From Dryas octopetala (taxonomy: Eukaryota; Streptophyta; Magnoliopsida; Rosales; Rosaceae), in contig OY992837.1 in assembly GCA_963921425.1 (NCBI GenBank), positions 1,027,896 through 1,091,895 on the forward strand: a stretch of 64,000 nucleotides of DNA, given 5' to 3'. Shown here piece after piece: positions 1 to 13,500 of the stretch; the stretch's first letter is position 1, and each line of letters starts with the position of its first letter. Position numbers and translations under genes: made by a program. The notes under the pieces are model-generated. The model did no database searches and was not told where the DNA came from. It saw nothing but the letters and a program-made list of their open reading frames with translations.

Positions 1-97
1 AACAAGGGTATGTTTTGATTTCTGTAGTTAGTCGTGTTAGAACAAATTGCATCCCAGATTTGTTACCATATGGAGAACTAGGAGAGTGAAAGTTTAC

Positions 98-752
98 CTT
101 TTTTGTAGTTAGTCATGTTAAAAATTTTCAGCTTTGTATAGACACCCCAGAACCTGGTTGGCCGTACTTGATTAGGATTTGCCAATAAACTAATCTTCTC
201 CACTATCCATCCATCAGCCTGCACACCAAAACAAACCAAAGTTACAATAAACCTGATTTAAGGGTCATTTGTCGCAAAAAATGATTTTAGAAAAAACCAG
301 CGAACTTTAGCTTATTTATAAAATCACTTTTCAATTCAGTTAATTCCAATAACCTAATAGATACTCAAGTAGCTAACTTTGCGCGCTCAAAAAAGGAAAG
401 CTTATTAACTCAACTAAGCCTAAACTCGTTTACTTCCCTTAATCAGATTGGCTCTCCACAACTCAATTTCCCCAAGGGCAAAATAGGAATACATAATTAC
501 CTCGAGAAGCTTCATGGCGTAATCGGAGACACCGTCGGAGACCAGAGCCACCATGTCCTTGGTGGTTCCAGTGTCCCGTATCGATTTCCCAAGGACTCGA
601 ACGCCCAATAGGAACTCATCTCCGTACAAGAGCGTGACGTAAGCCTCCTTGGTAGTCTGACGCCGCGACGACGACGAATCAGACGCACCGTTCGATTGAA
701 TCGCAGCAGCCAACACAAGCGCTATCAAAGCAAACCATGCGTGTAGTCTCAT
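98..752 (-). CDS. IPUT1: GT8 glucuronosyltransferase, IPUT1/PGSIP6-like (5' part, runs off the left edge)
   Basis: Two coding exons are visible: 501-752 (84 codons, donor GAG|GTAATT) and 98-218 (after CAG, donor AAG|GTAAAC). The rest lies left of base 1. The N-terminus is a hydrophobic signal or anchor segment (residues about 5-22). The start of the GT8 fold follows, with motifs AYVTLLYGDEFLLGVRVLGK and, in exon 2, ADGW and FWGVYTKL. These match the family that transfers glucuronate from UDP-GlcA to inositol phosphorylceramide in the Golgi, the first glycosylation step of plant GIPC sphingolipids. The DxD metal site should lie in the next exon and cannot be seen. The start is the first ATG upstream of the hydrophobic segment. 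The family call rests on recalled similarity. A PGSIP7/8 paralogue is less likely. Confidence 0.82.
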
Positions 753-1865
753 TATAATCCTTCAATTTTGTTTGAATCCTTTGTTTCGCTAAGCAAGAAC
801 AAAACTTTCTCGAGAAAGTGCGGGATTTTCTCGAGAAATTCAAAGAGTTTGGGATTGGGATTTTATGCTGCCTTCATCTTCATGTGTTTTTGTCGTCTCT
901 GACCTCGCTTTCGAGTTTGGATTTTGGACTTGGAAAGTCCTGCTTGTTTCAAAGCAGAGGAATGATCCTCTGCAATTGAGTCTACCGTAGTATCATGTCA
1001 TAACCAATTAGGAGGAGCCCTTCCTATATCAAGAACAGGCCCAATAGGACTTTGATCAGGCCGAGACACTGGCAATCATGACAGGCCCACTGCAGCTTTA
1101 GACCCATTATTTTCACCACTTCCCACACTTTATTTTATTTTATTTTTGAGTGATTCATAATTTAGTCCATTTCATAAGTAATCTTTTAATAAAAACCATA
1201 ATAGTATATAAAAATTGACTGAGGTACAAAAATATTGTCCAGACGTTATTTATTTCAAAACTGCCTAATATTATCCTAAAATTAATGAGATTTAAATCAT
1301 AATATTATCCTAATATTATTATATTGTGTTATCATAATATTAACATATCATATTAATTCTAATATTATCATATTATATTATCTTAATATTATATTACAAT
1401 AATACTATCAAATACCCTGAACCTAAAATCTTATACCATTTTTTAGACCTTAGTCTAAAAAAATGAATTTGAGTACAAATCTAAATAACTATATGACACT
1501 CCAAAATTAGACCTACACCTTATGTTTTTTGTTTTTTATCTTTTGTTTGCATGATGCACTAAAACTAGCTACTCTCGCTATGATTAATTTTATAATGGAT
1601 CAATAATTTACTGAAGAATGAGTTAAAAGTTTTTCTGTCTTACCTTGGGAGCTCTAATGTATTCGATGTTGGCCAACTAACCAATATTAGTCATCTATGA
1701 TCCAGGTTAATATTATTTTTAACTTAACCATTTAAATTAAATATGGAATAATGAAGAATTCAATAGGCCCATCTAAATTCATCTAAGTGTGCGTTCATTT
1801 AAAAAATCTCGATACTATTAATAGTGAATTACCCGATTATATAACATAAATTGTTGTACCACATT

Positions 1866-1910
<45 letters not shown>

Positions 1911-3660
1911 TAACTTTACTTACACTCATGACTTGTTTAAGCCACACAATACCAATATTAGAAAAAAATGAATGAGTCCAAGTATCTAACCACATAGATG
2001 GAATTAACTACAAGTATTAGGTTGGCAAGGGATGGTTAAGACAACTAATCTTGGTGCTTGGTGGATGGGAAAGCAACACACTTGTAATTCAAACAAACGG
2101 ATAAGAACTAAAGTCACTTTAAAACATTTGGATCATTCTGGGGTTTGGTAGATTCAGTAATAATTTGATATGTGCGACCAAAAGCTTATACGTGTATGAG
2201 CAATTATTTAGTCTTTGTCTTCACCACCTTTCTTTAAGAATTGTTACTGCCGTTTTGGTTACCCAAGCAACATTTTTCTACCGTTTAAAGTAACTGTTCA
2301 ATTGTCACAAAGGGTACTTCAAGCCCTTGTTTAATTATTTGTCTCTATGATTAATATCCACCTCAATTGCAATGCTCGTCTAATTTTCCTTCTACTTTTT
2401 TCCATTTTCAACTCTTTAATTCTCCAATTTCAGGAAAAGAAAGGGCCAACTCTCTTCCCTTTCTCCACTCTTTCAATAAACCCAAAGATCACTCGTCAAA
2501 AGGAGTAAAGGACCCAAAAAAAAAAATCCTTTGAGATCAAAGGTACTGGCCAAAAAAATAAAACTTTGAGAACAAAGGGTGAAAAGGTTGGGGTCATCCT
2601 CCTCTTTCAGGAATGCTAAAAGGTTTTGTTATGGAAACTTTTTATTTTTTCTCCTACTTTTTGTTCCTTTTTTATTAACATGACATCTCATAAACTTTAT
2701 GTCCACCACTTAATTGATTAAAGACTAAAGAGCATTAAGTTCCTGTTGAAGGACATCAGGAAAAAGGTCAAACTTTTTTTTTGGTATCACTCGTTCAAAT
2801 CTGTGGCATCTGTCGATTATTGATGGTATATAGATTTTTAGGATATTCACAACTATTAAATTAAATTTGGTCATAATCTTAGTGGTCATTACCATTATGA
2901 TATTGTTGTTGTTACTTGTTACTTGTTAATTGGGGAGTATAGATTATACAATCAGTAATGCTACACTTATCACATTTTGATATCATAATTTCATACTATT
3001 TTATATAACATTCATGCATTGGACACTAAAAATTAAAATTAAAATCTAAAAAAAAAAAAAAATACTTTGTCCAGTAAAGTAATGACACTGAGATACACAA
3101 ATGTGGAAAAAAAAAATGCTGGACAAATAGCATTATTGTTATACAATATAGTACTCCACCAACTGGGTTTCAATAAAAGAAAGAAAAAGTAGAGATATAT
3201 TGCATGCCATATATAATTTGCTGAGTGGTGGCGGTGGTGGGCTGAAAAACCTACAAATGCACAAAGTAATTATAGATGTATAATATAGATTGTGGACTTA
3301 AGTGGATATGAACTTTAATTAATTTCTGATGAATATTGGACCCACATAACTTGGTTGATCTAAGATTCACACTCTAATTTTTAAAAGGTTCTGTGCCTAT
3401 GGGATATCTCCTCAATAACTAAGGTCCAAGGAATACCAAAAAGAGTGTAAAATATTTACTACATATTATTTATATCTTTATTTTATGCTGGCTTATCCTT
3501 GCCCTTTGAGACTGTGATACCAAGAACTAAGAAATTGAAATCCTTACCTCTCTCCTCTCTTTCTATGTATATATATAAGTTATGACCAACAGTTTCACAC
3601 TTATCACTAAGAAAAGCCACACAAAGTACTAAGAAATTTTGGTTTCAAGCAGAGGAAGAG
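753..3660. other. Intergenic region, AT-rich
   Basis: Bases 753-1000 would hold the promoter and 5' leader of the leftward GT8 gene. The rest is AT-rich and non-coding as far as I can see. It includes a stretch (about 1255-1420) in which TAATATTATC-like motifs recur irregularly, and an (AT)n tract. A TATATATA motif at about 3568-3579 precedes the possible short transcript at 3672. No tRNA or rRNA was recognised. Confidence 0.6.
1870..1908. repeat. (AT)n microsatellite
   Basis: About 19 uninterrupted AT dinucleotides, directly visible. Probably length-polymorphic. Confidence 0.97.
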
Positions 3661-3671
3661 ACAGAGAATCG

Positions 3672-3806
3672 ATGATGATGCCACTTATTACTGAGTTGTT
3701 CAGCATAAGAGTTCAACTTGATCATCTGTGGAAGTGGAATAACCATGTTATTCTAAGGTCCATCAAGTCATCATCATCACTTTCCATGGAGATTAGAAAT
3801 GGTTAG
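3672..3806 (+). CDS. Possible short peptide ORF (44 aa), unrecognised
   Basis: An ORF with three consecutive ATG codons encodes 44 residues beginning MMMPLITELF and ending in TAG. A TATATATA element lies about 95 bases upstream, and a purine-rich leader precedes the ATGs, so the layout resembles a real small transcript. I recognise no peptide family: it has no paired cysteines and no CLE, RALF or DVL motif. It could equally be the 5' end of a non-coding RNA. Confidence 0.25.
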   Translation: MMMPLITELFSIRVQLDHLWKWNNHVILRSIKSSSSLSMEIRNG

Positions 3807-4324
3807 ACAGCTTAATTTCTTGTTTTTTGGTTTTTTGGGTTGGGGGGTTAATGGTACGTACTAATTAGACAGCTTTCACCAAATTATTAAGGCTTAATTA
3901 CTACTACATGCAGTGCTCAAGTGAAGCTCATCAGCAAAAAGATAGGAGGAAACCAAAGCAAAGGGGTTGGACTATTATATATAGAAATGCAACCTCCTCG
4001 CTATTCATGAAAAAAAAAAAAAAAAAGGAAGATATTGTAACCCGGCAAGTCTGGTTCTTGGCTCATGATCATATTTACTTAATTTCTTTTTTGTTTGTTC
4101 TGCTAGTTCTTCTCAATCTATCCATGTTGGTTGTGAAGAAATTAATGAATCTGAAGTAGATCAATAAACTAACATATTATCTTAACTTCAGTTGTAATTT
4201 GTTCTTAATTTTCATTTCTTATTGTTTCTCTGTTCTTTTATTGGTCATCTTATTGAAGGATTTTCTTCAATCCAAACCCAGATTAAATGGCTCTAATCAT
4301 TTCAACTTTTATGCATAGTGCAAC

Positions 4325-4960
4325 AGCGAACAGTTCATTTTTTCTTTGGGGCACGTCATGCCACATTAAGGTCACGTCAATTTGCCCCGTTTGATGCTAA
4401 AAAAACACTATTTAGAGCTTTAAATTATAAAGAAATCATATCAATGTTCATGAATGAGTGATTGACACCTTATGAGCATCTTATGTCATGTCATGAGAAT
4501 GAAATGGCAGGTTATGGCATGTCACGGTGTCTTAGAGGCACGTCTTGGGAACATCAAAAGTGTTTTGCACACGTTTGAAGCACAATAATCGTTGTTAAGC
4601 TTAGCGTTTTAAAATATTGAGAAATCATATTAATGTACATAAATGAATCATAGAAACGTTATGTGCACGTTATGACATGTTATTGAAATTTAATGGCAAG
4701 TCACGGGATATCATGGCAAATCAAATGCGCTATGCCCACGTTTCAAGCAAAAAATACGTTGTTTAGTGCTTCAAAATATTGAGAAATCATAACAATGTCC
4801 ATGAATAAGTTATGGAAAGGTCATACGCACATCATGGAAATGTAATAGCAGGTCATGACACGTTAAGAACATGTCAAATGCGCTTTGCCCACATGAAGGC
4901 AAAAAACGTTGTTTAGTGCTCCAAATATTGAGAAATTATATCGATATACATGATCAAAAG
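4325..4960. repeat. Degenerate long-period tandem repeat (four copies)
   Basis: The core GAAATCATATCAATG-TTCATGAA recurs at 4432, 4621, 4783 and 4932 (spacing 189, 162 and 149 bases). Flanking words recur with it: GTCATG/CATGTCA clusters, TTTGCCCAC, AACGTTGTTTAGTGCT and AAATATTGAG. Copies are diverged by substitutions and indels. No coding potential is seen. Confidence 0.75.
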
Positions 4961-6390
4961 AATAAACAAACAGGTATTGGGAACGTAGGCATTTCATTTT
5001 AAGAGTGTCAATATCGCATTCCCTTTTATTTTATTTTTTTATATTTGATTTTGTGATAAGGGCCAGAGGTACATCTAACTTAAAATCTTGTAATTGGCTG
5101 AAACCTTACATTCTTATATATATTTTTATCTTATAAGAGAAAAGCTCTCATATGCTACCCGCAACACCACCTCTGATTCCTCCGTCTTTCTCTTAAATCA
5201 TAAAAGGATTGATTAGTGGTGGTGGTGGCTTAATGCCTTTGGCATAGCCCATGTGGGGTGAGGGGTCTCACCTAACTAATCATGCACCCTCTCATTGATT
5301 CTCAAATGTGCACAAAAGATGCATAGATATATATATATATATATATGATATGTATGTATATAAATATATGATATGTATGTATAATGTCCTATGGATGACA
5401 ATAATGAGATGTTTTGAGTCCTTTCCCTAGGAAGCTGCTGTTTCACATGGCCTCCAGCCTCTTCATCTTTTTATGCTTTCAATTATTTATCCTCTATGTG
5501 ATACCACAAATGCAAATATTTGTTTCCATGTTGCATTCTTTTATATCGACAAAATAATTGCAAGCGGCCAGATGTGTGCATGTGATGTTGCGGAGCCTTC
5601 GAAATGGGCTGTAATTGTTTTTTGGGAGGGACTGGAATTTGATGAGCATGGAATGTGATTGTTGCAAAATAGGGACCCACCGCCCTCTCCTTCCCTCCTC
5701 TCCCTCTCTCTCACTCTCTTTCTCGTTCATAGAGAAAGTTCCAAGTTGTCTTCTAATCTTTTTCCACCTTATAACATGGAGAGATTCTCCTCTGCCCAGT
5801 AATCATGTCAAGTACCAATAGCTCAATAAACAAAACTATTTATTTTATTTTATTAACCCCAAAAGCAAATTAGTTCAGTCCATGATTCACATTCTTATAT
5901 GCACAAACAGCCTTGACAGACAGAGGTAGGATTAAAATACTAAAAATTAAGCATATACATCTCAATGTTTTTCGAAGTAACAAGGGATTGAAGTGCTAAT
6001 GCTATTGGGAAATCATGCAATTAATCATGGAAGATGGAGAACAAAATATTTCTTGCTTAAGACAGAAGATGAAATCATGAAAGTACAGTTTCCCACGATC
6101 AATTAGAAGCAAAAGGAAATGAAGGTGCCATTATTAGTAAATAGTTAATACCCACTGGAGTTGACCATGATCAATAATGAGAATGTGGAAGTATAATCAT
6201 CAGTCACTCTGGAAACACATTCCCTCCATGTTTGGCTGTCTAGAAGATTTCCAATAACTCCAAAGCCTGACAGTCATTAGGTGCATATAATTAGCTGCTG
6301 CTGCATATCCCAAGAACCCACGTATTCGCAATAAGTTAATCCTCATCTGCTATAACTTCTTAGAACTGAACCCATTAACCAATATCTGTA

Positions 6391-6391
<1 letters not shown>

Positions 6392-6427
<36 letters not shown>
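6392..6427. repeat. (TC)n microsatellite in the 5' leader of the LRR receptor kinase
   Basis: About 18 TC units ending some 90 bases upstream of the ATG at 6518. CT-rich tracts in 5' leaders are common near plant transcription starts, and this one may act as a pyrimidine patch. Confidence 0.9.
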
Positions 6428-6429
<2 letters not shown>

Positions 6430-6517
6430 CCACTCTCTTACTCCCTTTGTTCCAAAAACCCAGAAAATGCCACTATTCTGTTAAGAGGAACAGACCAGAA
6501 GAACAAGTGAACAACAA

Positions 6518-9500
6518 ATGTCAACCCTTATGATGTTCTTCTACTGCTACATTGGCCTCTCTTTTGTTTTTGCTCAGGGAGCTCAAACTGTACCAAATGA
6601 TGAATTATTAACCTTACTGTCAATCAAAGCCAGTCTTATTGATCCAATGGATGGCCTCAAAGATTGGAAGATGCCAAGCAATGTGGCTGAGGAACGTTCA
6701 CCCCATTGTAACTGGACTGGAGTTGGGTGCAACTCCAAAGGCTTTATACAGAAGCTGGACATCTCCAACATGAACCTCAGTGGCCATGTATCAGATCACA
6801 TTCAAGGCTTACCCAGTCTTTCTATTCTCAACATTTCTTGTAATGGGTTTGCATCATCGTTGCCAAAATCATTATCCAATCTTACCTCACTGCATACCAT
6901 TGATGTGAGTGAAAATTACTTTGTTGGTGAATTTCCAGCAGGTCTTGGAAGGGCTTCAGGATTGACTTCAGTGAATGCATCAAGCAATAACTTCTCAGGC
7001 TTTCTTCCAGAGGATCTCGGAAATGCCACGTTCCTCGAAAGCCTAGATTTCAGAGGGAGCTTCTTTGAAGGTACTATCCCTGCATCTTACAGGAACTTGC
7101 AGAAGCTAAAATTTCTTGGCCTTTCTGGTAACAATCTTACTGGAAACCTTCCAAAAGAACTTGGGCAACTTTGGTCTTTAGAGACTATTATTCTCGGATA
7201 CAATGAGTTTGAAGGTGAAATCCCAGCGGAGTTTGGCAATCTTACCAATCTTCAGTATCTTGACTTGGCAGATGGCAGTCTCAATGGCCAAATTCCACCT
7301 GAATTGGGTAGGCTGCAAAATCTTAACACAGTTTATTTGTACAAAAACAATTTTACAGGCAAAATTCCACCAGAAATAGGTAACATTACATCACTAGTGT
7401 TTTTGGATCTCTCTGACAATCAGATTTCAGGAGAGATTCCAGCAGAGCTTGCAGGGTTGAGAAATTTGCAGCTTTTGAACTTAATGTGCAATAGACTAAC
7501 TGGTTCAATTCCTAACAAGCTTAGCGAGTTAACCAAGTTAGAGGTACTTGAGCTCTGGAAAAATTCTTTGACAGGTCCTTTGCCAGTGAACCTGGGAAAG
7601 AAATCTCCATTGCAATGGTTAGATGTGTCATCAAATTCATTATCAGGTGATATCCCACCAGGTTTGTGTGATTCTGGTAATCTCACTAAACTCATCCTAT
7701 TCAACAATTCCTTCTCTGGTTCAATTCCATTAGGCCTTTCAACTTGTTTGTCATTGGTCCGTGTTCGGATGCAAAACAATCTTATTTCGGGAACTATCCC
7801 AGTTGGCCTGGGAAATCTTCCCATTCTTCAAAGGCTAGAATTGGCTAAAAACAATCTTACTGGCCAAATACCTGAGGACATTGTTTTGTCTACATCTCTT
7901 TCTTTCATTGATGTCTCTTGGAACCACCTTGAATCTTCTCTTCCTTCTAGCATTCTTTCCATTCCAAATCTTCAAACCTTCATGGTTTCCCATAACAACT
8001 TGGAAGGTAAACTCCCAGACCAGTTACAAGATTGCCCATCGCTTTCAGTGCTCGATATTTCTAACAACCATTTCTCTGGAAACCTTTCAGAGAGCATAGC
8101 TTCTTGTGAGAAGCTGGTAAATCTGAACCTTAGAAATAACCAGTTCACTGGGGAAATCCCTAAAGACATTGCAACCATGCCCACATTGTCCATTCTTGAT
8201 CTTTCCAACAATTCTTTGATTGGTCGAATCCCTGAGAGTTTTGGAAGCTCACCAGCCCTGGAGATGCTTAACTTGTCTTACAACAGACTTGAGGGTCCAG
8301 TACCAGCAAATGGCATCTTAATGACCATAAATCCTAATGATCTTATAGGCAATGCTGGTCTTTGTGGAGGCATACTTCCACCATGCTCTCAAAGTTTGGC
8401 TACAACAGCAGGTCAGCATCGGAACATGCACATCAAACACATCATTACTGGATTCATTATTGGAACCTCAGTAATTTTATCTCTTGGCATCGCATTTTTC
8501 ACTGGGCGATGGGTATATAGGAAATGGTACTTGTGTAACAGCTTCTTTGACAGTCAGTTTAAGAAGAGCAATCAAGAATGGCCTTGGAGGCTAGTAGCAT
8601 TTCAGAGAATTAACTTCACAAGTAGTGAAATTCTAGCTTGCATAAAAGAATCAAATGTCATTGGCATGGGTGGGGCTGGAATTGTTTACAAGGCTGAAAT
8701 CCAACGACCACATTCAGTTGTGGCAGTGAAGAAGCTATGGAGACCAGGGACAGACATTGAAAATGGTGATGATCTATTTGGTGAAGTGAATCTCCTGGGC
8801 AGGCTCCGGCATAGGAACATCGTCCGGCTATTAGGGTACCTTCACAATGAGACCGATGTGGTGATGGTGTACGAGTACATGCCAAATGGGAACCTTGGGA
8901 CTGCATTGCATGGAAATCACGCAGGAAAGTTGTTGGTAGATTGGGTTTCAAGATATAACATAGCAGTTGGTGTTGCACAAGGTCTGAATTATCTCCACCA
9001 TGACTGTCAGCCGCCGGTCATCCACCGGGACATCAAATCAAACAACATTCTTCTAGATACAAATCTTGATGCCAGAATAGCAGATTTCGGGTTGGCAAGG
9101 ATGATGCTCCACAAGAATGAGACAGTTTCAATGGTGGCAGGGTCTTATGGGTACATTGCACCTGGTAAGTTATTAAGCATGACCTCTAACAGAAACCATA
9201 CTGTCAAAACTAGTTAGCCATGTTAATTAATTTGAATTTCCTTTTTATTTTCTATCGTCTGTGGCTGCAGAATATGGATACGCCCTAAAGGTTGATGAAA
9301 AGACCGACATCTATAGCTACGGTGTTGTTCTTTTAGAGCTTATAACTGGAAAGATGCCTGTAGACCCTGCTTTTGGGGAATCTGTGGACATTGTCGAATG
9401 GGTTCGAAGGAAGATGAGAAGCAAGAGAGCCTTAGAAGAAGCACTGGACCCTAGCATAGCTGGTCAATGCAAGCATGTCCAAGAAGAAATGCTTCTTGTC

Positions 9501-9680
9501 CTGCGAATTGCACTTCTATGTACTGCCAAGCTCCCCAAAGACAGGCCATCTATGAGAGACATAATAACAATGCTCGGAGAGGCAAAACCAAGGAGGAAAA
9601 GCGTATGTGAGAATAAAGGACAAAAAACTAGCAAGGAGAAGCCAATCTTTAGCACCTCGCCAGTCATAGGCCTTCTGTAG
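6518..9680 (+). CDS. LRR receptor-like kinase, PXL/MIK1 group (LRR XI)
   Basis: Two exons, 6518-9164 and 9271-9680, separated by a 106-base intron (G|GTAAGT...CTGCAG|). They give 1018 aa, normal for this group. The order is a signal peptide (about 1-22), a pre-LRR cap with the HCNWTGVGC cysteine pair, about 20 LRRs to residue 620 or so, and a transmembrane helix (about 641-665). A complete kinase follows: VAVKK with Lys738, [11 protein letters not shown], and the APE region split by the intron (IAP|EYGY). All catalytic residues are present, so an active RD kinase at the plasma membrane is expected. Relatives (TDR/PXY, PXL1, PXL2/MIK1) perceive small peptides such as TDIF/CLE or pollen-tube LURE1. 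Which ligand applies here cannot be read from sequence. PXL1 versus PXL2/MIK1 orthology is unresolved. Confidence 0.93.
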
Positions 9681-10404
9681 GAACTTGTTCTCCAGGCTTT
9701 TTATTCAAGTATTATTTTCTTTCATGTAAATTTTCTTTCCCTTTTCTCGAGTAAATTTATACCTCGCATTCATTTCAGGGTATGCAATTGAATGTTCATT
9801 GAAAAAAAGTATTTTATCTAAACAGAAAATTCTTTTTACCTACATTTGTAACCAAGAACCTTTATGCCGCTTAACAAATACAAAAAAAAAGTTATACCTT
9901 ATCATTTGATAAAGGTGGGGTCTTGCTTGTAACTCAAAAGGAAGAGATGATGTTAATAAGAAAGGGATATTGATTAATTGATGGCGGTGGACAAATACTA
10001 TGTAACCCAACTTTTTTTCACAACTTTTCCCAACTTCCTTTACAGTAAAGTTATGGGTGTCCTGAAGGATGAACACCAAAGAAAACAGAAGACATACTTT
10101 CGAAATGTATCATTCTATTAACAAATACTTACAACGTTGGCAAAAGGGAATACAGTAAAGGATTTCTAATCATACAATAATGAAAAATGATGGTTGAGAA
10201 GGAAAAATTTTGCCTCTTCTCAAGCCAGAACTATTTCCTCTATAATTGGCCTACATCTCCTATGCCAAAAGGATTAAGAAAAAACATGTGACCTGATGAC
10301 ACGGAAGACCATATTGCACCAAAAACATACATTGAATCTCATTGGGCTCTTACCTTCAAGCCAAAAATAGGTATTGGTTCTACAGCTGCCTATTCCTCAG
10401 AAAT
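9681..10404. other. 3' flanks between convergent genes
   Basis: The receptor kinase (+) and FTSHI5 (-) converge here, so the interval holds their 3' UTRs and polyadenylation signals. AATAAA-like words are scattered and none is decisive. No coding region is recognised. Confidence 0.6.
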
Positions 10405-10499
10405 CTATGTGGCTCCACTTAAAAGAGCAGTTCCTGAAACACTCCCACCTTCAAGAAAGCTGCCAGACAGTGGCTGGAAAGAAGGGAGATGATAAAGAA

Positions 10500-10541
<42 letters not shown>

Positions 10542-13500
10542 CCATCAGCGCAGGAAATTTCTAACAGAAGAAAATACCTCTATATCATGAGATCCAGATA
10601 GAAAAAAGGGCTCTTTCTCCCGAACCCCACCATTTTCTTCAAGAATTCTTCCCAAATCCTGCCAATATAAAGAAGAGTCAATCTCAATATCAGTGATAAT
10701 AGAATGCTATTTGTAGTTCCCAGCAGTCATAAAACAAAGTCAAACAATATATACAGATCAAGACTACAGGTAATAGATAAAAGGAGATTTGAAAAGGTAC
10801 CAGTCAAATTAAGAGATGCCCATTTGAAATCAATATAGATTTTTACCTTTGCAGTCAAGATTTCAAACTCAAGCAACTCCTCAACTATCTTTTCAAGAAC
10901 TCGATGATTTCTGTGAAGCATTTCTTTCGCTTTATAATATGCTAAATCATATATCTACAGAATAAGCAAGCATTATTATAGAAAGTTACACCAACCAATA
11001 TTTCACCAATTGATTAGTAAAAAATAAGAGTCACGGTCATGCATACCTTTTCAACTTTAGCTGCCATGTCATACTCATGGTTGTTCCCCATGCTTAAAGC
11101 AGTAGCCTATTCCAATGAAAACATGTAAGACCTCTATAATAATAAAGAAAGAAATATAATCTGCACATTACTGAACGACATGTGAGAAGTATCACATTAC
11201 AACTCTTGAATATAATGGAGAAGAGTACCGCATTAGTGTGATAATATATTGCGGGGCTATCATCAGGCCCCCACCCATACTGAATGACCATCCGTGTAGC
11301 TATCTGTTGCAAATTGACAAAAAGACAGAAGGGAGAAACATAAAAGTAATTATGCATTGTAAATCCTTGAGATATCTTTTGCTTCTTATAGATTAAAAAT
11401 CTTACAGAAGCATAGGATAAAATCAACCTCCTGTGACTGCGTTAACTCTGAAGAAGAAAGAAAGTTTTCTTCCCCAAAAGGAAGTAGCATTTGCGATGCA
11501 ATATGAGAACCGAAACAAAACACAAGCTTCTTTTCAAGGTACGATCTTGATTCAGAATTCGCATTCATGGAACCTTCATTTCTCACTTTGGTTATTTTTG
11601 TACACCCAATTCCCTGTAAAAAGAGGCCAAATTTCTCCAGTGTTTATCCAGATTTAATTCCAAAAAAAATTTCATTGTTAACATGCCCCCAAAATTTATA
11701 AATCGGACACCTATATGGTTTTCACCCTTTTTTTTCTTGAGACAATGAGACCACAGCTATAGCATATAAATTCGCCATATAGGGAGGAGACTGCAATATA
11801 AAGCCATTTTTATAGCAAACAAAACAAGTAGCAATGCCTTCCCCCTCAGTTCAGCTAGGCTGTAAATTGGACTCCAAGGTCCATGATAGGCATATCACAG
11901 TATGCTGCATACTCATGCATGGCATTAAGTCCATTTTCTTTGTACTGAAGATCCAACGTTAGCACTTAAAATTCACCATACATGAAGGAGGCTGCAGTAT
12001 AAGCCATTTTAAATTATACCTATTATCATAAAATAGTTTTGTTGGGTTTAAAATCTTTGATATTTCCAAGGACAATGATGAACTTCCTATTTTTCTTTGC
12101 AATACAAAAGTCTCGCCTAGTTCTTTTCTAGCCAACATAAACAAGATTTACTTCTATTTTCCATCACCATAGGTTTTAAGTACCTAAAGTAGACTAAGTA
12201 GTCAGCAGCACAAGCTAAAATTGTTTAGGTAAGATCCATAAAACAGTAACAGTATATTGGTATAACTTATAATGCAAACTACTATAAGATTAAAAAGATC
12301 ATATTACCATCAGAAGACTTCAAAGAGGAAAACAAATAGACTATTTCAGACTTTAAAAAGCAAGACAACAGGAAAAACTGTACGAGAAAATCAACATGTT
12401 AAAATTATTAGGCATGAAAACACGACGTTTTTATGTTACCAATATTAACAGTTCAACCTGAGGTCTAAAGTGACTATAAATAGCAAGATTGAAACCCTTG
12501 AAGCACAACCACAGGTTTAAATTTCTAACATAGCTTTAGAGATATAATAACATGATGATATAGAGAGGACATACCTGCCAAGACAATGGCTCCAGCCATA
12601 CATTATCTACGACATCAAAGTTTGGCAATAGAAGGGCAATGAGAGCACGACCTGCAGCCCAAACAGCATGTGGGAATTTGGTCTCCCTTGTCCACTGGCA
12701 GATTAATAAACTTATATTAATTTCGAAATGAGAGAAGAAAATTCAGTGATGAAACACTAAGAGGCTTTGTAGAAGCAATGTGATTTTGATTTATAACCTA
12801 GATGTACTAGTTTCTCACCTCAAGAGGAGGGTTTAGAAGTTCTATTCCATTGCTTATCTGACCATATGGCTCCATTAGTTCAACCACATTCTTAAGATCT
12901 TCTTTAGTCAATGTTAGCCCCAGATGATTCACCAGCATTTTGCTTAACTTCTGTGCAATTTTGGTTTTCCGCACTCGTTCAGGAATAATAGTGCTGAAAG
13001 TCTGCAAAAGTAATAAAGATTACATCCATATCATTTAGGAAAAATGCATAAGAATGTGACATGCATGAGTTTGTTATTTTTGGGGGGAGAGGGGGGGGGG
13101 GGGGGGGGGAGAGGACAATTGATAAATTATCGCAAGCATGTGAACCTAAATCCCACCACATTCAACCAAATGATACATATGCATCTTTTAAAGACAATAA
13201 GAGAACAGCATCAATTGCTTCTTACCGCAAACCAACTACAGTAGCTCAAAAGTTCATCTGTATCGACAAACTTGTTCCTAAAAGCACTACCTTCCAAGGA
13301 TGCAGGTACCAGCTTTAATTCTATAGGTCGTAAAAGAGCTGTCTTTTCAGCAACCTGAAGCCAGAGAATGTTGACATGTGAAGAGCAAATTACTGCAAAA
13401 GCTTAAGAATAAATATAACAACATAAATCAATTAATGCTATTGGCTTAGTAACTGATTCAGCAATTACCTTTCTCCAGTCTACGAAATCAATGAGTTCCT

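Larger units (their letters stand above)
3807..6517. other. Intergenic region and promoter of the LRR receptor kinase
   Basis: Contains a degenerate tandem array (4325-4960), a short (AT)n at about 5330-5346, and the upstream region of the receptor kinase with a (TC)n tract. Short ORFs at 3908 and 5473 lack any recognisable domain and were not called. Confidence 0.6.

Noticed and set aside
1255..1420. Recurring TAATATTATC words as a satellite or geminivirus-like nonanucleotide
   Set aside because: Spacing is irregular and the surrounding sequence is simply AT-rich; no stem-loop or Rep gene.
3666..3685. miR172-like string AGAATCGATGATGATGCC
   Set aside because: It differs from miR172 at several places and I saw no matching star strand to form a hairpin nearby.
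3908..4159. 83-aa ORF with hydrophobic end
   Set aside because: Poly-lysine from a poly-A run and no recognisable domain; likely chance.
13061..13318. 85-aa ORF with Gly-rich run
   Set aside because: The Gly run is the poly-G tract and the ORF lies in an FTSHI5 intron and exon on the wrong strand.
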